Source of the DNA: Paraburkholderia dioscoreae
Lineage (GTDB): Bacteria; Pseudomonadota; Gammaproteobacteria; Burkholderiales; Burkholderiaceae
Assembly: GCF_902459535.1 (NCBI RefSeq)
Contig: NZ_LR699553.1
Span: 930,001 to 994,000 of the forward strand
Direction of reading: 5' to 3'
DNA: 64,000 nt
Each line of letters begins with the position of its first letter. Position 1 is the stretch's first letter. The notes below the pieces were generated by a model. That model did no database searches and was not told the origin of the DNA. It saw nothing but the letters and a program-made list of their open reading frames with translations. Below, piece after piece: positions 43,612 to 52,533 of this stretch. A program made the translations under genes and the position numbers.

Positions 43612-43957
43612 GATCGAATCCTTTTACGGCGCCCGGCTCGCCCATGCGAGGCCGCGCGACTTGAGCTGGAACTATAGTTGGGTATCAGTGCGGCATTATA
43701 AAGGGCGGGGCGCCCGCCTGCTCCATCAAGCTTTCCGATCGCGCCGATAGCGTCGGCGGCGCGCCCTGCAGCGCCTTTCTGTGGCCAGACGGCCAAGTTA
43801 CCGTCATTTACAGCCTCGCGCGGGGCACTGCGTTTACAATAGGCCGGATCGAAGTTCCCGGAAGCCGGGATCGGGCCCGAAGCCCCGCTGGGTGAGGCTC
43901 GGCTACGGCCCAGGCGACAACCCAGGCCGGGAATCGGGCACACACGCAACAGGATCA
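43612..43957. promoter_or_regulatory. Divergent trxB/ftsK intergenic region
   Basis: 346 bases. TATAAT-like hexamers occur on the minus strand near 43695-43700 (for trxB) and TACAAT on the plus strand near 43834-43840 (for ftsK). Neither has a well-spaced consensus -35. An open frame that extends ftsK upstream to 43781 is Arg/Pro-rich and not expected to be translated. Confidence 0.45.
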
Positions 43958-46273
43958 ATGGCAAAAGCTCCCTATTCCGCGAGCGCGCAGGCATTGCCGC
44001 ACCGCATGTCGCGCCTCTTCACCGAAATCCGCTGGATCCTGCAGGTGGCGCTCGGCGTTTTCCTGCTCATGGCGCTCGTCAGCTACAGCAGGCGCGATCC
44101 GAGCTGGACCCACGCCGCGCAGGTCGACCATATCGCCAACTGGGCGGGCCGCGTCGGCGCGTGGACGTCGGACATCCTGCTGCTGCTGTTCGGCCTGTCC
44201 GCCTACTGGTGGATCGTGCTGCTCGGCCGTCATATCTCCGCGAACTACAAGCGCATCACCCGTCACGAGGAATTGCAGGAAGACGCGCCGCGCGACGTGA
44301 GTTGGCTCGCCGACGCGTTCGCCTTCATGCTCGTGCTGCTGGCGTGCGACGGCATCGAGGCCTTGCGCATGTGGTCGCTGAAAGTACAGTTGCCGCGCGC
44401 GCCGGGCGGCGTGATCGGCGAGGCGGTCGCGCGCGGCGTGTCGCATGCGCTGGGGTTCACGGGCGGCACATTGGCGCTGCTGATCGTGCTCGGCATCGGG
44501 CTGTCGCTGTATTTCCGCTTTTCGTGGCTGTCGGTGTCGGAGAAGGTTGGCGAATCCATTATTTCCGCCGTGACCTTCGCGAAGCTGCGCCGCGAGGCCG
44601 GCCGCGACCGAAAGCTGGGCGAAGCGGCCGCCGTGAAGCGCGAAGGCAAGGTCGAGAAGGGCCGCGTGCGGATCGAGGAACATGAGCCGGTCATGATCGT
44701 GCCGCCGGTCATCACACCGGCCAAGTCGGAACGCGTCGAGAAGGAACGGCAGGTGCCGCTCTTCACGGACCTGCCGGGCGACTCCACCTTGCCGCCCATT
44801 TCGCTGCTCGATGCCGCGCCCGTCGCGCAGGAAACCATCTCCGCGGATACGCTGGAATTCACCTCGCGCCTGATCGAGAAGAAGCTCAAGGACTTCGGTG
44901 TCGATGTGAGCGTGGTCGCGGCGTATCCCGGCCCGGTGGTCACGCGCTATGAAATCGAGCCGGCCACGGGTGTGAAGGGCAGCCAGATCGTCGGTCTCGC
45001 CAAAGACCTCGCGCGGTCGCTCTCGCTCGTGTCGATCCGTGTGGTCGAAACGATTCCGGGCAAGAATTTCATGGCGCTGGAGTTGCCGAACCAGCGCCGT
45101 CAGACCGTCAGTCTCTCGGAGATTCTCGGCTCGGCGGTGTATGCGGACGCCGCGTCGCCGCTGACAATGGGCTTGGGTAAAGACATCGGCGGCAAACCGG
45201 TGTGCGCCGACCTCGCGAAGATGCCGCACTTGCTGGTAGCCGGTACGACGGGTTCGGGCAAGTCGGTGGGGATCAACGCGATGATCCTGTCGCTGCTCTA
45301 CAAGGCGAGCGCCGATCAGGTCCGCATGATCCTGATCGATCCGAAGATGCTGGAAATGAGCGTGTACGAAGGCATTCCGCATCTACTCTGTCCGGTGGTG
45401 ACGGACATGCGCCAGGCCGGTCACGCGCTGAACTGGGCGGTGGCCGAAATGGAGCGCCGCTACAAGCTGATGAGCAAACTCGGCGTGCGTAACCTCGCCG
45501 GCTACAACAACAAGATCGACGAAGCCGCCAAACGCGAAGAAAAGCTGCCGAATCCGTTCAGCCTCACGCCGGACGATCCGGAGCCGCTCACGCGCCTGCC
45601 GAACATCGTGGTGGTGATCGACGAACTAGCCGACCTGATGATGGTGGTCGGCAAGAAGGTCGAAGAACTGATCGCGCGGATCGCGCAGAAGGCGCGCGCG
45701 GCCGGCATTCACCTGATTCTGGCTACGCAGCGTCCGTCGGTGGACGTGATTACCGGGCTCATCAAGGCCAACGTGCCGACGCGGATGGCGTTCCAGGTGT
45801 CCTCGAAGATCGACTCGCGCACCATTCTCGATCAGCAGGGCGCGGAATCGCTGCTCGGCATGGGCGACATGCTGTATCTGCCGCCGGGCAGCGGCCTGCC
45901 GGTGCGCGTGCACGGCGCGTTCGTGTCGGACGAGGAAGTGCATCGTGTGGTCGACAAACTCAAGGAACAGGGCGAGCCGAACTACATCGAGGGCATTCTC
46001 GAAGGCGGCGTGACGGGCGAGGGCGACGAAGGCTCCGCAGGCGCGGGGGGAACCGGATCGGGCGACGGCGAGTCGGACCCGTTATACGACCAGGCGGTCG
46101 ACGTAGTGTTGAAGAACCGCCGCGCGTCGATCTCGCTGGTGCAGCGGCATTTGCGCATCGGCTATAACCGCGCGGCGCGCCTGCTCGAGCAGATGGAGAA
46201 CTCGGGCGTGGTGTCGGCCATGTCGTCGAACGGCAATCGCGAGATTCTGGCGCCGGCGCGGGAAGCGGAGTGA
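43958..46273 (+). CDS. ftsK: DNA translocase FtsK
   Basis: Septum-located DNA pump that resolves chromosomes at division. The 771-residue protein is shorter than E. coli FtsK and lacks its long Pro/Gln linker, which is normal here. Four membrane helices lie in residues about 20-200 (ILQVALGVFLLMALVSYS, DILLLLFGLSAYWWIVLL, then two more). The RecA-like motor has Walker A GTTGSGKSVGINAM near 428 and Walker B IVVVIDELADLMMV near 548. The C-terminal gamma winged-helix (DPLYDQAVDVVLKN to the end) reads KOPS sites. Start ATG 43958 after AGGATC. Followed by lolA 85 nt later. Confidence 0.97.
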   Translation: MAKAPYSASAQALPHRMSRLFTEIRWILQVALGVFLLMALVSYSRRDPSWTHAAQVDHIANWAGRVGAWTSDILLLLFGLSAYWWIVLLGRHISANYKRITRHEELQEDAPRDVSWLADAFAFMLVLLACDGIEALRMWSLKVQLPRAPGGVIGEAVARGVSHALGFTGGTLALLIVLGIGLSLYFRFSWLSVSEKVGESIISAVTFAKLRREAGRDRKLGEAAAVKREGKVEKGRVRIEEHEPVMIVPPVITPAKSERVEKERQVPLFTDLPGDSTLPPISLLDAAPVAQETISADTLEFTSRLIEKKLKDFGVDVSVVAAYPGPVVTRYEIEPATGVKGSQIVGLAKDLARSLSLVSIRVVETIPGKNFMALELPNQRRQTVSLSEILGSAVYADAASPLTMGLGKDIGGKPVCADLAKMPHLLVAGTTGSGKSVGINAMILSLLYKASADQVRMILIDPKMLEMSVYEGIPHLLCPVVTDMRQAGHALNWAVAEMERRYKLMSKLGVRNLAGYNNKIDEAAKREEKLPNPFSLTPDDPEPLTRLPNIVVVIDELADLMMVVGKKVEELIARIAQKARAAGIHLILATQRPSVDVITGLIKANVPTRMAFQVSSKIDSRTILDQQGAESLLGMGDMLYLPPGSGLPVRVHGAFVSDEEVHRVVDKLKEQGEPNYIEGILEGGVTGEGDEGSAGAGGTGSGDGESDPLYDQAVDVVLKNRRASISLVQRHLRIGYNRAARLLEQMENSGVVSAMSSNGNREILAPAREAE

Positions 46274-46358
46274 GCCAGATGGCCTCGGTTCCGACGCGAA
46301 GCGGTGGCGCGCCGTCGGTCATGACCGCTCAACGAATTCAATCAAGGGAGAAAACTAC

Positions 46359-47093
46359 ATGCGGCTATTCGCGCAGCAGCACGCTCGAGAGAATGCTCAA
46401 TCCGGCCGTTTCGGCCAGTTCGCGCGGACCCTCGTGCGTAGTGTGGGCAGTGTGGCGATCGGCGCGTCCGTGCTGTTCGCATCGCAGGCATTCGCGAGCG
46501 GCACCGAGCAACTGAAGGCGTTCGTCGCGCAAGTGCATTCGGCGCGCGGCACCTTCGTGCAGCAGGAAGTGCGGGCGCCGAGCAAGGCGCAGGGCGCAAG
46601 CGGTACCTTGTCCACCACGGGCGCCGGCAAGACCGGCACGTCGAGCGGCACGTTCACGTTCGCGCGTCCCGGCAAGTTCATCTGGCAATACGAGAAGCCC
46701 TATGCCCAACTGCTGCAAGCGGACGGCGACAAGCTCTTCGTGTACGACAAGGATCTGAATCAGGTGACGGTGCGCAGTCTCGGCGGCGCGCTCGGCGCGA
46801 GCCCTGCGGCGATCCTGTTCGGCAGCAACGATCTCGACAGGAACTTCACGCTGCGTGACGCGGGCGTGAAGGCCGGCATCGACTGGCTCGAACTGACGCC
46901 GAAGGCGAAAGACACGCAGTTTCAGCGCGTGGGCATCGGCTTCAAGGACGGCAATCTGGAAGCGATGGAATTGCACGACGTGTTCGGCAACGTCACGCTG
47001 CTGACCTTCTCGAACATTCAGAAGAATCCGCCGCTACCGGCCGATGCGTTCAAGTTCACGGTGCCGAAGGGCGCGGACGTGATCAACGGATAA
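46359..47093 (+). CDS. lolA: Outer-membrane lipoprotein carrier protein LolA
   Basis: Periplasmic chaperone that ferries lipoproteins from LolCDE to LolB. The 244-residue precursor has a signal peptide with a long basic n-region, cleaved after SQAFA (about residue 46). The mature part has the LolA wording RGTFVQQEV, FTFARPGKFIWQYEKPYAQLL and NIQKNPPLPADAFKFTVPKGADVI at the end. The ATG at 46359 follows AAGGGAGAAAA. It is the second gene of ftsK-lolA and ends at a clear terminator. Confidence 0.96.
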   Translation: MRLFAQQHARENAQSGRFGQFARTLVRSVGSVAIGASVLFASQAFASGTEQLKAFVAQVHSARGTFVQQEVRAPSKAQGASGTLSTTGAGKTGTSSGTFTFARPGKFIWQYEKPYAQLLQADGDKLFVYDKDLNQVTVRSLGGALGASPAAILFGSNDLDRNFTLRDAGVKAGIDWLELTPKAKDTQFQRVGIGFKDGNLEAMELHDVFGNVTLLTFSNIQKNPPLPADAFKFTVPKGADVING

Positions 47094-47123
47094 ACCGCCT
47101 GCGGGTGGTGTGTGATTGGCAGA

Positions 47124-47150
47124 AAGCCGCGCTCCGTGCGCGGCTTTTTA
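47124..47150. terminator. Intrinsic terminator after lolA
   Basis: AGCCGCGC (47125-47132) pairs with GCGCGGCT (47138-47145), followed by TTTTATT. It serves lolA and possibly the convergent LysR gene. Confidence 0.85.
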
Positions 47151-47159
47151 TTGCGCGCG

Positions 47160-48080
47160 TTATTCATCCACCTGCAAAACCTGCATGGGATGCGCGGCCT
47201 TCATATCGTCGATAAACGCTTCGACGATATCCGTGCGATGCTGCCGCGCCCGCGTGACCATATGGAACGCGACGCGGTAGCGCATCTGAGCCGGATTCAG
47301 CGCGGCGAGCAGCCCTTGCTTGACGAACGGCGCCGCGAAATGCCCCGGCAGATAGCCGAGATGATGCCCGGAGAGCACCAGCATCGCGACCGCTTCCATG
47401 TTGTCCGCGACGGCGGTGACATTCTGCGGCCTGGTCGAACTCTCGGCTTCGGGCAGCGGATAACTGCGCCACGCCCATTCATGCTGCGCGGCCTCGGCGG
47501 GCTGCACCTCGCCTGCTTGCGCGAACAGCGGATGCCCTTTCGCGCAATAAGCGAACTGATCTTCCGCGAACACCTCGGTATATTCGAGCGACGGCACGCG
47601 GTGCCAGAAATAGCCGATGCCGATCTGAATCCGCCCATTGAGCAGCAGTTCCTCCAACTCGCCGGGAGAGCGCACCAGAATGGAAAACCGCACCGACTGA
47701 TCGCGCGCCCGGAACCGGCCGATCGCGTCGCTGATGCGCGTGCTCGCCGACACCGGCGTGTGGCCGATCATGCCGATATCGAGCGTGCCGACCAGCTTGC
47801 GGCCCACGTTGCGCGCCTGCATGCCGAAGGTATCGACGGCCGACAGCAGCGCGCGGGCGGCGTCGATGAACTGCTCGCCGCGTGCGGTCAGACTGAAGCC
47901 GCCGCGGCCGCGCTCGCACAGCCGGTAGCCGAGGCGCGTTTCGAGCGTGGCAAGCTGTGTGCTGATAGTCGACTGGCCGACGTTCAGGGTCGCCTGGGCC
48001 GGTGAGACGCCGCCCGCGTCGACAATGGCGAGAAATACGCGGATCAGCCGCAGGTCGAGATCGGTGAGTTGGGAGAACAT
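47160..48080 (-). CDS. LysR-family regulator divergent from the agmatinase gene
   Basis: A 306-residue LysR regulator. The HTH (about 6-65) includes TDLDLRLIRVFLAIVDAGG and VGQSTISTQLATLETRLGY. The effector domain follows from about 95. It is divergent from the agmatinase-family gene, 170 bp apart, and is therefore its probable regulator. A candidate T-N11-A site is present at 48118-48130. The ATG at 48080 begins at the conserved N-terminus. Confidence 0.92.
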   Translation of the reverse strand: MFSQLTDLDLRLIRVFLAIVDAGGVSPAQATLNVGQSTISTQLATLETRLGYRLCERGRGGFSLTARGEQFIDAARALLSAVDTFGMQARNVGRKLVGTLDIGMIGHTPVSASTRISDAIGRFRARDQSVRFSILVRSPGELEELLLNGRIQIGIGYFWHRVPSLEYTEVFAEDQFAYCAKGHPLFAQAGEVQPAEAAQHEWAWRSYPLPEAESSTRPQNVTAVADNMEAVAMLVLSGHHLGYLPGHFAAPFVKQGLLAALNPAQMRYRVAFHMVTRARQHRTDIVEAFIDDMKAAHPMQVLQVDE

Positions 48081-48117
48081 GGGTCAGGATACATCGCTGG
48101 GAATCAATGTGAAGTTT

Positions 48118-48130
48118 ATGCCGTAGGTAT
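48118..48130. promoter_or_regulatory. Candidate LysR box upstream of the agmatinase gene
   Basis: ATGCC-GTA-GGTAT, an imperfect palindrome (four of five arm positions) that fits the LysR T-N11-A pattern, lies 38 bases before the LysR start and 120 bases before the agmatinase start. Confidence 0.3.
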
Positions 48131-48250
48131 TTTAAGTTCTGGGAAACTGCTCAAGAATCGAGATTCGCCCGGCAAGGTGCGGTTCAGACGCTCCTCCTCG
48201 GCCGGTCTGCATGATTTTGCGTGCTGTCCTTTTTTCATTGCCGAGACACG

Positions 48251-49240
48251 ATGAATACCTCTTCCTTCATTAACCCCGAAGCCGGCGAACGGCCGCAGCC
48301 GCTGTCCGGCAACGCGATGCCGCGCTGCGGCGGCATTGCGACGATGATGCGGCTGCCGAACGTCGGCTCGGCCGAAGGGTTCGACGCCTGCTTCGTCGGC
48401 GTGCCGTTCGATCTCGGCACCTCGAACCGTACCGGCGCGCGCTTCGGGCCGCGCCAGATCCGCAGCGAGTCCGTGCTGCTGCGCCCGTACAACATGGCGA
48501 CGCGCGCGGCACCGTTCGATTCGCTGCGCGTGGCCGACCTCGGCGACGTCGCGATCAATCCGTACAACCTGCACGATTCGATCAAGCGCATCGAAACCGC
48601 GTACGACGAAATTCTCCAGCACGATTGCACGCCGATCACGCTGGGCGGCGATCACACCATCGCGCTGCCGATCCTGCGCGCGATTCATCGCAAGCACGGC
48701 AAGGTCGGCCTGATTCACGTCGACGCGCACGCCGACGTCAACGACACGATGATGGGCGAGAAGATCGCGCACGGCACGCCGTTCCGCCGCGCGGTGGAAG
48801 AAGGCTTGCTCGATTGCGAGCGCGTCGTGCAAATCGGTTTGCGCGGCACGGGTTACGCGGCGGAAGACTTCGACTGGTGCCGCGATCAGGGTTTCGAAGT
48901 CGTGCAGGCCGAGGCCTGCTGGAACCAGTCGCTCGCGCCGCTGATGGCGCGTGTGCGCGAGCGCATGGGCGACGGTCCGGTGTACATCACGTTCGACATC
49001 GACGGGATCGATCCGGCCTTTGCGCCGGGTACGGGCACGCCGGAAATCGCCGGTTTGACGGTGCCGCAGGCGCTGGAGATCATTCGCGGTTCGCGTGGGC
49101 TGAATATCGTCGGCTGCGATCTGGTCGAAGTCGCGCCGCCGTACGATCCGTTTGGCACGACCGCGCTGCTCGGCGCGAATCTCGCGTTCGAATTGCTGTG
49201 CGTGCTGCCGGGCGTCGAGTATCGGGCGTCCACGCGCTGA
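48251..49240 (+). CDS. speB: Agmatinase/guanidinobutyrase-family ureohydrolase
   Basis: A 329-residue Mn2+-dependent ureohydrolase that removes urea from a guanidino compound. Metal-binding motifs are intact: GGDHTIALP (about 135-143), HVDAHADVND (about 156-165) and TFDIDGIDPAFAPGTGTPE (about 245-263). The ATG at 48251 is preceded by a frame extension of ten residues that I exclude. Close relatives include agmatinase and 4-guanidinobutyrase, and sequence alone does not separate them. Agmatine is plausible given the basic amino acid decarboxylase at 8.4 kb. Divergent from its own LysR regulator. Confidence 0.88.
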   Translation: MNTSSFINPEAGERPQPLSGNAMPRCGGIATMMRLPNVGSAEGFDACFVGVPFDLGTSNRTGARFGPRQIRSESVLLRPYNMATRAAPFDSLRVADLGDVAINPYNLHDSIKRIETAYDEILQHDCTPITLGGDHTIALPILRAIHRKHGKVGLIHVDAHADVNDTMMGEKIAHGTPFRRAVEEGLLDCERVVQIGLRGTGYAAEDFDWCRDQGFEVVQAEACWNQSLAPLMARVRERMGDGPVYITFDIDGIDPAFAPGTGTPEIAGLTVPQALEIIRGSRGLNIVGCDLVEVAPPYDPFGTTALLGANLAFELLCVLPGVEYRASTR

Positions 49241-49256
49241 AGTGACCTCGCAAACA

Positions 49257-49284
49257 GAAAAGGCCTGCATTTGCAGGCCTCTTC
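49257..49284. terminator. Terminator hairpin between speB and cytX
   Basis: AGGCCTGC-ATTT-GCAGGCCT (49261-49280) preceded by AAAA and followed by CTTCG. It lies between convergent genes and can serve both. Confidence 0.7.
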
Positions 49285-49309
49285 GCGTTTAACAGTGACG
49301 TTAGTTCAA

Positions 49310-50626
49310 TCACGCATACGCAGTCTTGCGCGCCGACACGAACGCCAGATAGCACACCGCGCCGATTACCAGCGCGGGCAGCGTCGCGCCGAGATTCGGC
49401 AGCCATTGATTGATCGCCTGATACGCGACGATGCCGATGGCCCACGCGAGGAACGCGCTCAGATGCCAGCCGCCCGAGAAGCCGTAACGGCCGCGCACGT
49501 CGGCGAGAACCGCAGCTTCGATACGGCGCTTGCGCACGATGAAGTGATCCACCAGCACCACGCCGAACAGCGGCGCGAACACCGAGCCGATCAGCAGCAG
49601 GAAGTTCTGATACTTCGCCATCGGCACGAGCAGGGCGATCAGCGTGCACAGCGCGCCGAACGCCGCCGACAGGATGGGCACGCTGCCGCGCGTCCAGAAC
49701 GTGCCCGTGGATACCGCGGCGGAGTGAATGTCGGCGAACGCGTTGTCGACTTCGTCGATCAGGATCAGCAGCAGCGCGAGGCCGCCGCCGGCTTGCGCCA
49801 GCGCGCTTGTCAGCAGCGCGTCGCCGCCGCCTGCCGCGAGGCCGTAGATCGCGCCGAGCGCGTAAAACCAGATGTTGGCGATGCCGTAGCCGAGCAGCGT
49901 GCCGCGGAACGTCTCACCGGCGCGCCGGCCGAAGCGCGTGTAGTCCGCGATCAGCGGCAGCCACGACAGCGGCATGGCGACCACCAGATCGATGGCGCCG
50001 CCGAACGACATCTCGCCCGTGCCCGGACGCTGCATCAGCGCAGCCAGATCGTGTTTTGCGAGCAGATTCCATGTCAGCCACGCCGCGCCCGCGAGCAACA
50101 GCCAGATGCCCCACGTGCGCAGAAAGCGCCGCACGAACGAGAGCGGTCCGCTGATCGCCAGCAGCGTCGCGAGCAGCCCGAAGATCACCGTCCAGATGAG
50201 CGGCATGGAGAGGCCGAAGGCCTGTTTGGCGAGGGCGTCGGCGGAATCGCGCATCACGATCACCTCGAACGAACCCCAGCCGACCAGTTGCACCGCGTTC
50301 AGCACGGCGGGCACCGACGCGCCGCGCACGCCGAGCGTCGGCCGCAGAGACGACATCGCCGCGAGCCCCGTATCCGTGCCGATCACGCCCGCCAGCGCCA
50401 GCAGCACGACGCCGATCACGCTGCCGATCACGATCGCCAGCAACGCATGCGGCAGCGACAGCCCGGGCACCAGCAGCGCGCCCGCTTGCGCGACCAGCAG
50501 GCCGATGCCGAGCGAGAACCAGAGCGCGAAGGCGTCGCCGGTGCGGAACGCGCGGCGCGCATCGGGCACCGGCATGAGCGGTGCGTAAGTGGAACCGGCG
50601 TCGCCGGCGAGTGGATCTTGTGCCAT
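49310..50626 (-). CDS. NCS1-family permease, CytX-like (putative hydroxymethylpyrimidine transporter)
   Basis: A 438-residue membrane protein with about twelve helices of the nucleobase-cation symporter 1 family. The segment DAFALWFSLGIGLLVAQAGALLVPG near the N-terminus and PLSWLPLIADYTRFGRRAGETF in the middle are typical of CytX, a putative HMP (thiamine-precursor) transporter. The ATG at 50626 has AGGGA upstream; the frame extends to 50665 without a ribosome-binding site. I looked for a TPP riboswitch in 50627-50931 on the minus strand and found none. Together with its convergence with the ureohydrolase gene, a cytosine, purine or guanidino substrate remains possible. Confidence 0.82.
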   Translation of the reverse strand: MAQDPLAGDAGSTYAPLMPVPDARRAFRTGDAFALWFSLGIGLLVAQAGALLVPGLSLPHALLAIVIGSVIGVVLLALAGVIGTDTGLAAMSSLRPTLGVRGASVPAVLNAVQLVGWGSFEVIVMRDSADALAKQAFGLSMPLIWTVIFGLLATLLAISGPLSFVRRFLRTWGIWLLLAGAAWLTWNLLAKHDLAALMQRPGTGEMSFGGAIDLVVAMPLSWLPLIADYTRFGRRAGETFRGTLLGYGIANIWFYALGAIYGLAAGGGDALLTSALAQAGGGLALLLILIDEVDNAFADIHSAAVSTGTFWTRGSVPILSAAFGALCTLIALLVPMAKYQNFLLLIGSVFAPLFGVVLVDHFIVRKRRIEAAVLADVRGRYGFSGGWHLSAFLAWAIGIVAYQAINQWLPNLGATLPALVIGAVCYLAFVSARKTAYA

Positions 50627-50931
50627 CTGGTCTTGTCCCTGTTGGTGTTGCTTGCCGATTTGCATGCGATGTTGCGTCGGCGGTTGCGTTTGCTGTTATG
50701 TCCGCGGCTGGGGCTTCGATTGCGTGCCCTGTTGCGTCGTACTTTGCCGGATTTTTGCACGGGTCGCGGCGCCCGGCTCGTCCCGGCGCAGTGCGCCGCC
50801 TTCGTTCGGGCGCCGTCACTGTCATAATGCAGGACGTTGCCCGCACTTTTGCGTGCTGGCGTGGCTCACCGGCAGTACGCCGCCTTCACACGGACCGCGT
50901 CCGGAAATGCCGAGATTATCCCCAAAACGTC
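50627..50931. other. Divergent intergenic region cytX/rarA
   Basis: 305 bases with GC-rich low-complexity stretches. No TPP-riboswitch consensus, no clear -35/-10 pair and no convincing ORF. Promoters for both flanking genes are expected here. Confidence 0.4.
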
Positions 50932-52245
50932 ATGTTTGAAGAAACCCGTGCCAATGTTCCGCTCGCCGAACGCCTGCGGCCCCGCAATATCGACGAAGTG
51001 ATCGGCCAGAAGCACCTGCTCGGCCCGAACAAGCCGCTGCGGGTCGCATTCGAATCCGGCGAAGCCCATTCGATGATCCTCTGGGGGCCGCCCGGCGTCG
51101 GTAAAACCACGCTCGCCCGACTCATGGCCGATGCCTTTCATGCCGAGTTCATCGCGTTGTCCGCGGTGCTCTCGGGCGTGAAGGATATCCGCGAGGCCGT
51201 CGAGACCGCGCAGATTCATCGCGCGAACGGGCATCAGACGCTCGTGTTCGTCGACGAGGTGCATCGTTTCAACAAGAGCCAGCAAGATGCGTTCTTGCCG
51301 CACGTCGAGTCGGGGCTGTTCGTGTTCGTCGGCGCGACGACCGAGAATCCGTCGTTCGAAGTGAATAGCGCTTTGCTCTCGCGTGCCGCCGTCTACGTGC
51401 TGAAAAGCCTGACCGACGAAGAGCAGCGCGAGCTGCTCGAGCGCGCGCAAAAGGAACTCGGCGGCCTCACGTTCACCGACGAAGCCCGCGACGCGCTGAT
51501 CGGTTCCGCCGACGGCGACGGCCGCAAGCTGCTGAACAACCTCGAAATCGTCGCGCGGGCGGCTTCACAGCAAAAGACCACAGAGATCGACGGTGCCTTG
51601 CTCGGCAGTGCGCTTGCCGAAAACCTGCGCCGCTTCGACAAAGGCGGCGACGCATTCTACGACCAGATCAGCGCGCTGCATAAATCGGTGCGCGGCAGCA
51701 GCCCGGACGGCGCGCTGTACTGGTTCTGCCGCATGCTCGACGGCGGCGCGGACCCGCGCTATCTGGCGCGCCGCATCGTGCGCATGGCGTGGGAAGATAT
51801 CGGCCTCGCCGATCCGCGCGCCGCGCGCATCGCGCTCGACGCCGCCGAAACCTATGAGCGCCTCGGCACGCCTGAGGGCGAACTGGCGCTTGCGCAGGCC
51901 ATCATCTATCTGGCGGTCGCGCCGAAGTCCAATGCCGGGTACAACGCGTATAACGAGGCGCGCCGCTTCGTCAGCAAAGACCAGTCGCGCGGCGTGCCGG
52001 TGCATCTGCGCAACGCGCCCACCAGGCTGATGAAGGAACTCGGCTACGGTCACGAATACCGCTACGCGCACGACGAACCCGATGCGTACGCGGCCGGCGA
52101 GACCTATCTGCCGGAGAACATGCGCGATCCGCATTGGTACGAACCGACGCCGCGCGGTCTGGAAGGCAAGATCGGCGACAAGATGGCGCGTCTGGCCGAA
52201 CTGGACGCGCAGTGGCGTAGCGAGAACAAGCCGAAGAAGGGGTGA
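50932..52245 (+). CDS. rarA: Replication-associated recombination protein RarA (MgsA)
   Basis: A 437-residue AAA+ ATPase acting at stalled replication forks with SSB and RecA. Walker A GPPGVGKTTLAR lies near residue 50-61, Walker B VFVDEVHRF near 104-112, and the sensor segment GATTENPSFEVNSALLSRA near 130-148. The C-terminal tetramerisation part has SFPDGALYWFCRM-like wording and the conserved YRYAHDEPDAYAAGETYLPE. The ATG at 50932 starts MFEETRANVPLAERLRPR, the canonical N-terminus. It is followed by serS, as in E. coli. Confidence 0.96.
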   Translation: MFEETRANVPLAERLRPRNIDEVIGQKHLLGPNKPLRVAFESGEAHSMILWGPPGVGKTTLARLMADAFHAEFIALSAVLSGVKDIREAVETAQIHRANGHQTLVFVDEVHRFNKSQQDAFLPHVESGLFVFVGATTENPSFEVNSALLSRAAVYVLKSLTDEEQRELLERAQKELGGLTFTDEARDALIGSADGDGRKLLNNLEIVARAASQQKTTEIDGALLGSALAENLRRFDKGGDAFYDQISALHKSVRGSSPDGALYWFCRMLDGGADPRYLARRIVRMAWEDIGLADPRAARIALDAAETYERLGTPEGELALAQAIIYLAVAPKSNAGYNAYNEARRFVSKDQSRGVPVHLRNAPTRLMKELGYGHEYRYAHDEPDAYAAGETYLPENMRDPHWYEPTPRGLEGKIGDKMARLAELDAQWRSENKPKKG

Positions 52246-52533
52246 GCTGGTCCGGTGCGTTGCTGGGTGCTTTTTTCGCAGTTCGGTTTGTGGCTGGTTT
52301 GTGGCTCGTGGTGCGGCTTTTTCGCGGCTTGTTCCGCGGCTCGGTCTTTACCTCGTCGTGCAGTCTGTTTGCGCTTCGCAATGCGCCTCGTTGAGCGCGT
52401 CGGTTCGTACCTTGTCTCGCGCAGCGGCGCACGCCCGGTCGGCTTTGCGCTCACGCTGACCATCTAACCCACCGGCCGCCCGCGCCGGTGCGCTAAAATC
52501 CCACCTTCATACAACGAACATCCGCCCCATTCC

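Noticed and set aside
43781..43957. N-terminal extension of FtsK by 59 codons
   Set aside because: The extension is Arg/Pro/Gly-rich without homology; the ATG at 43958 has AGGA upstream and gives the expected N-terminus before the first helix.
49271..50827. 518-codon plus-strand frame opposite cytX
   Set aside because: Composition Arg/Gln/His-rich, no domain, and the minus strand encodes a full NCS1 permease.
50627..50931. TPP riboswitch upstream of the CytX-like gene
   Set aside because: The conserved thi-box segments are not present on the minus strand of this interval.
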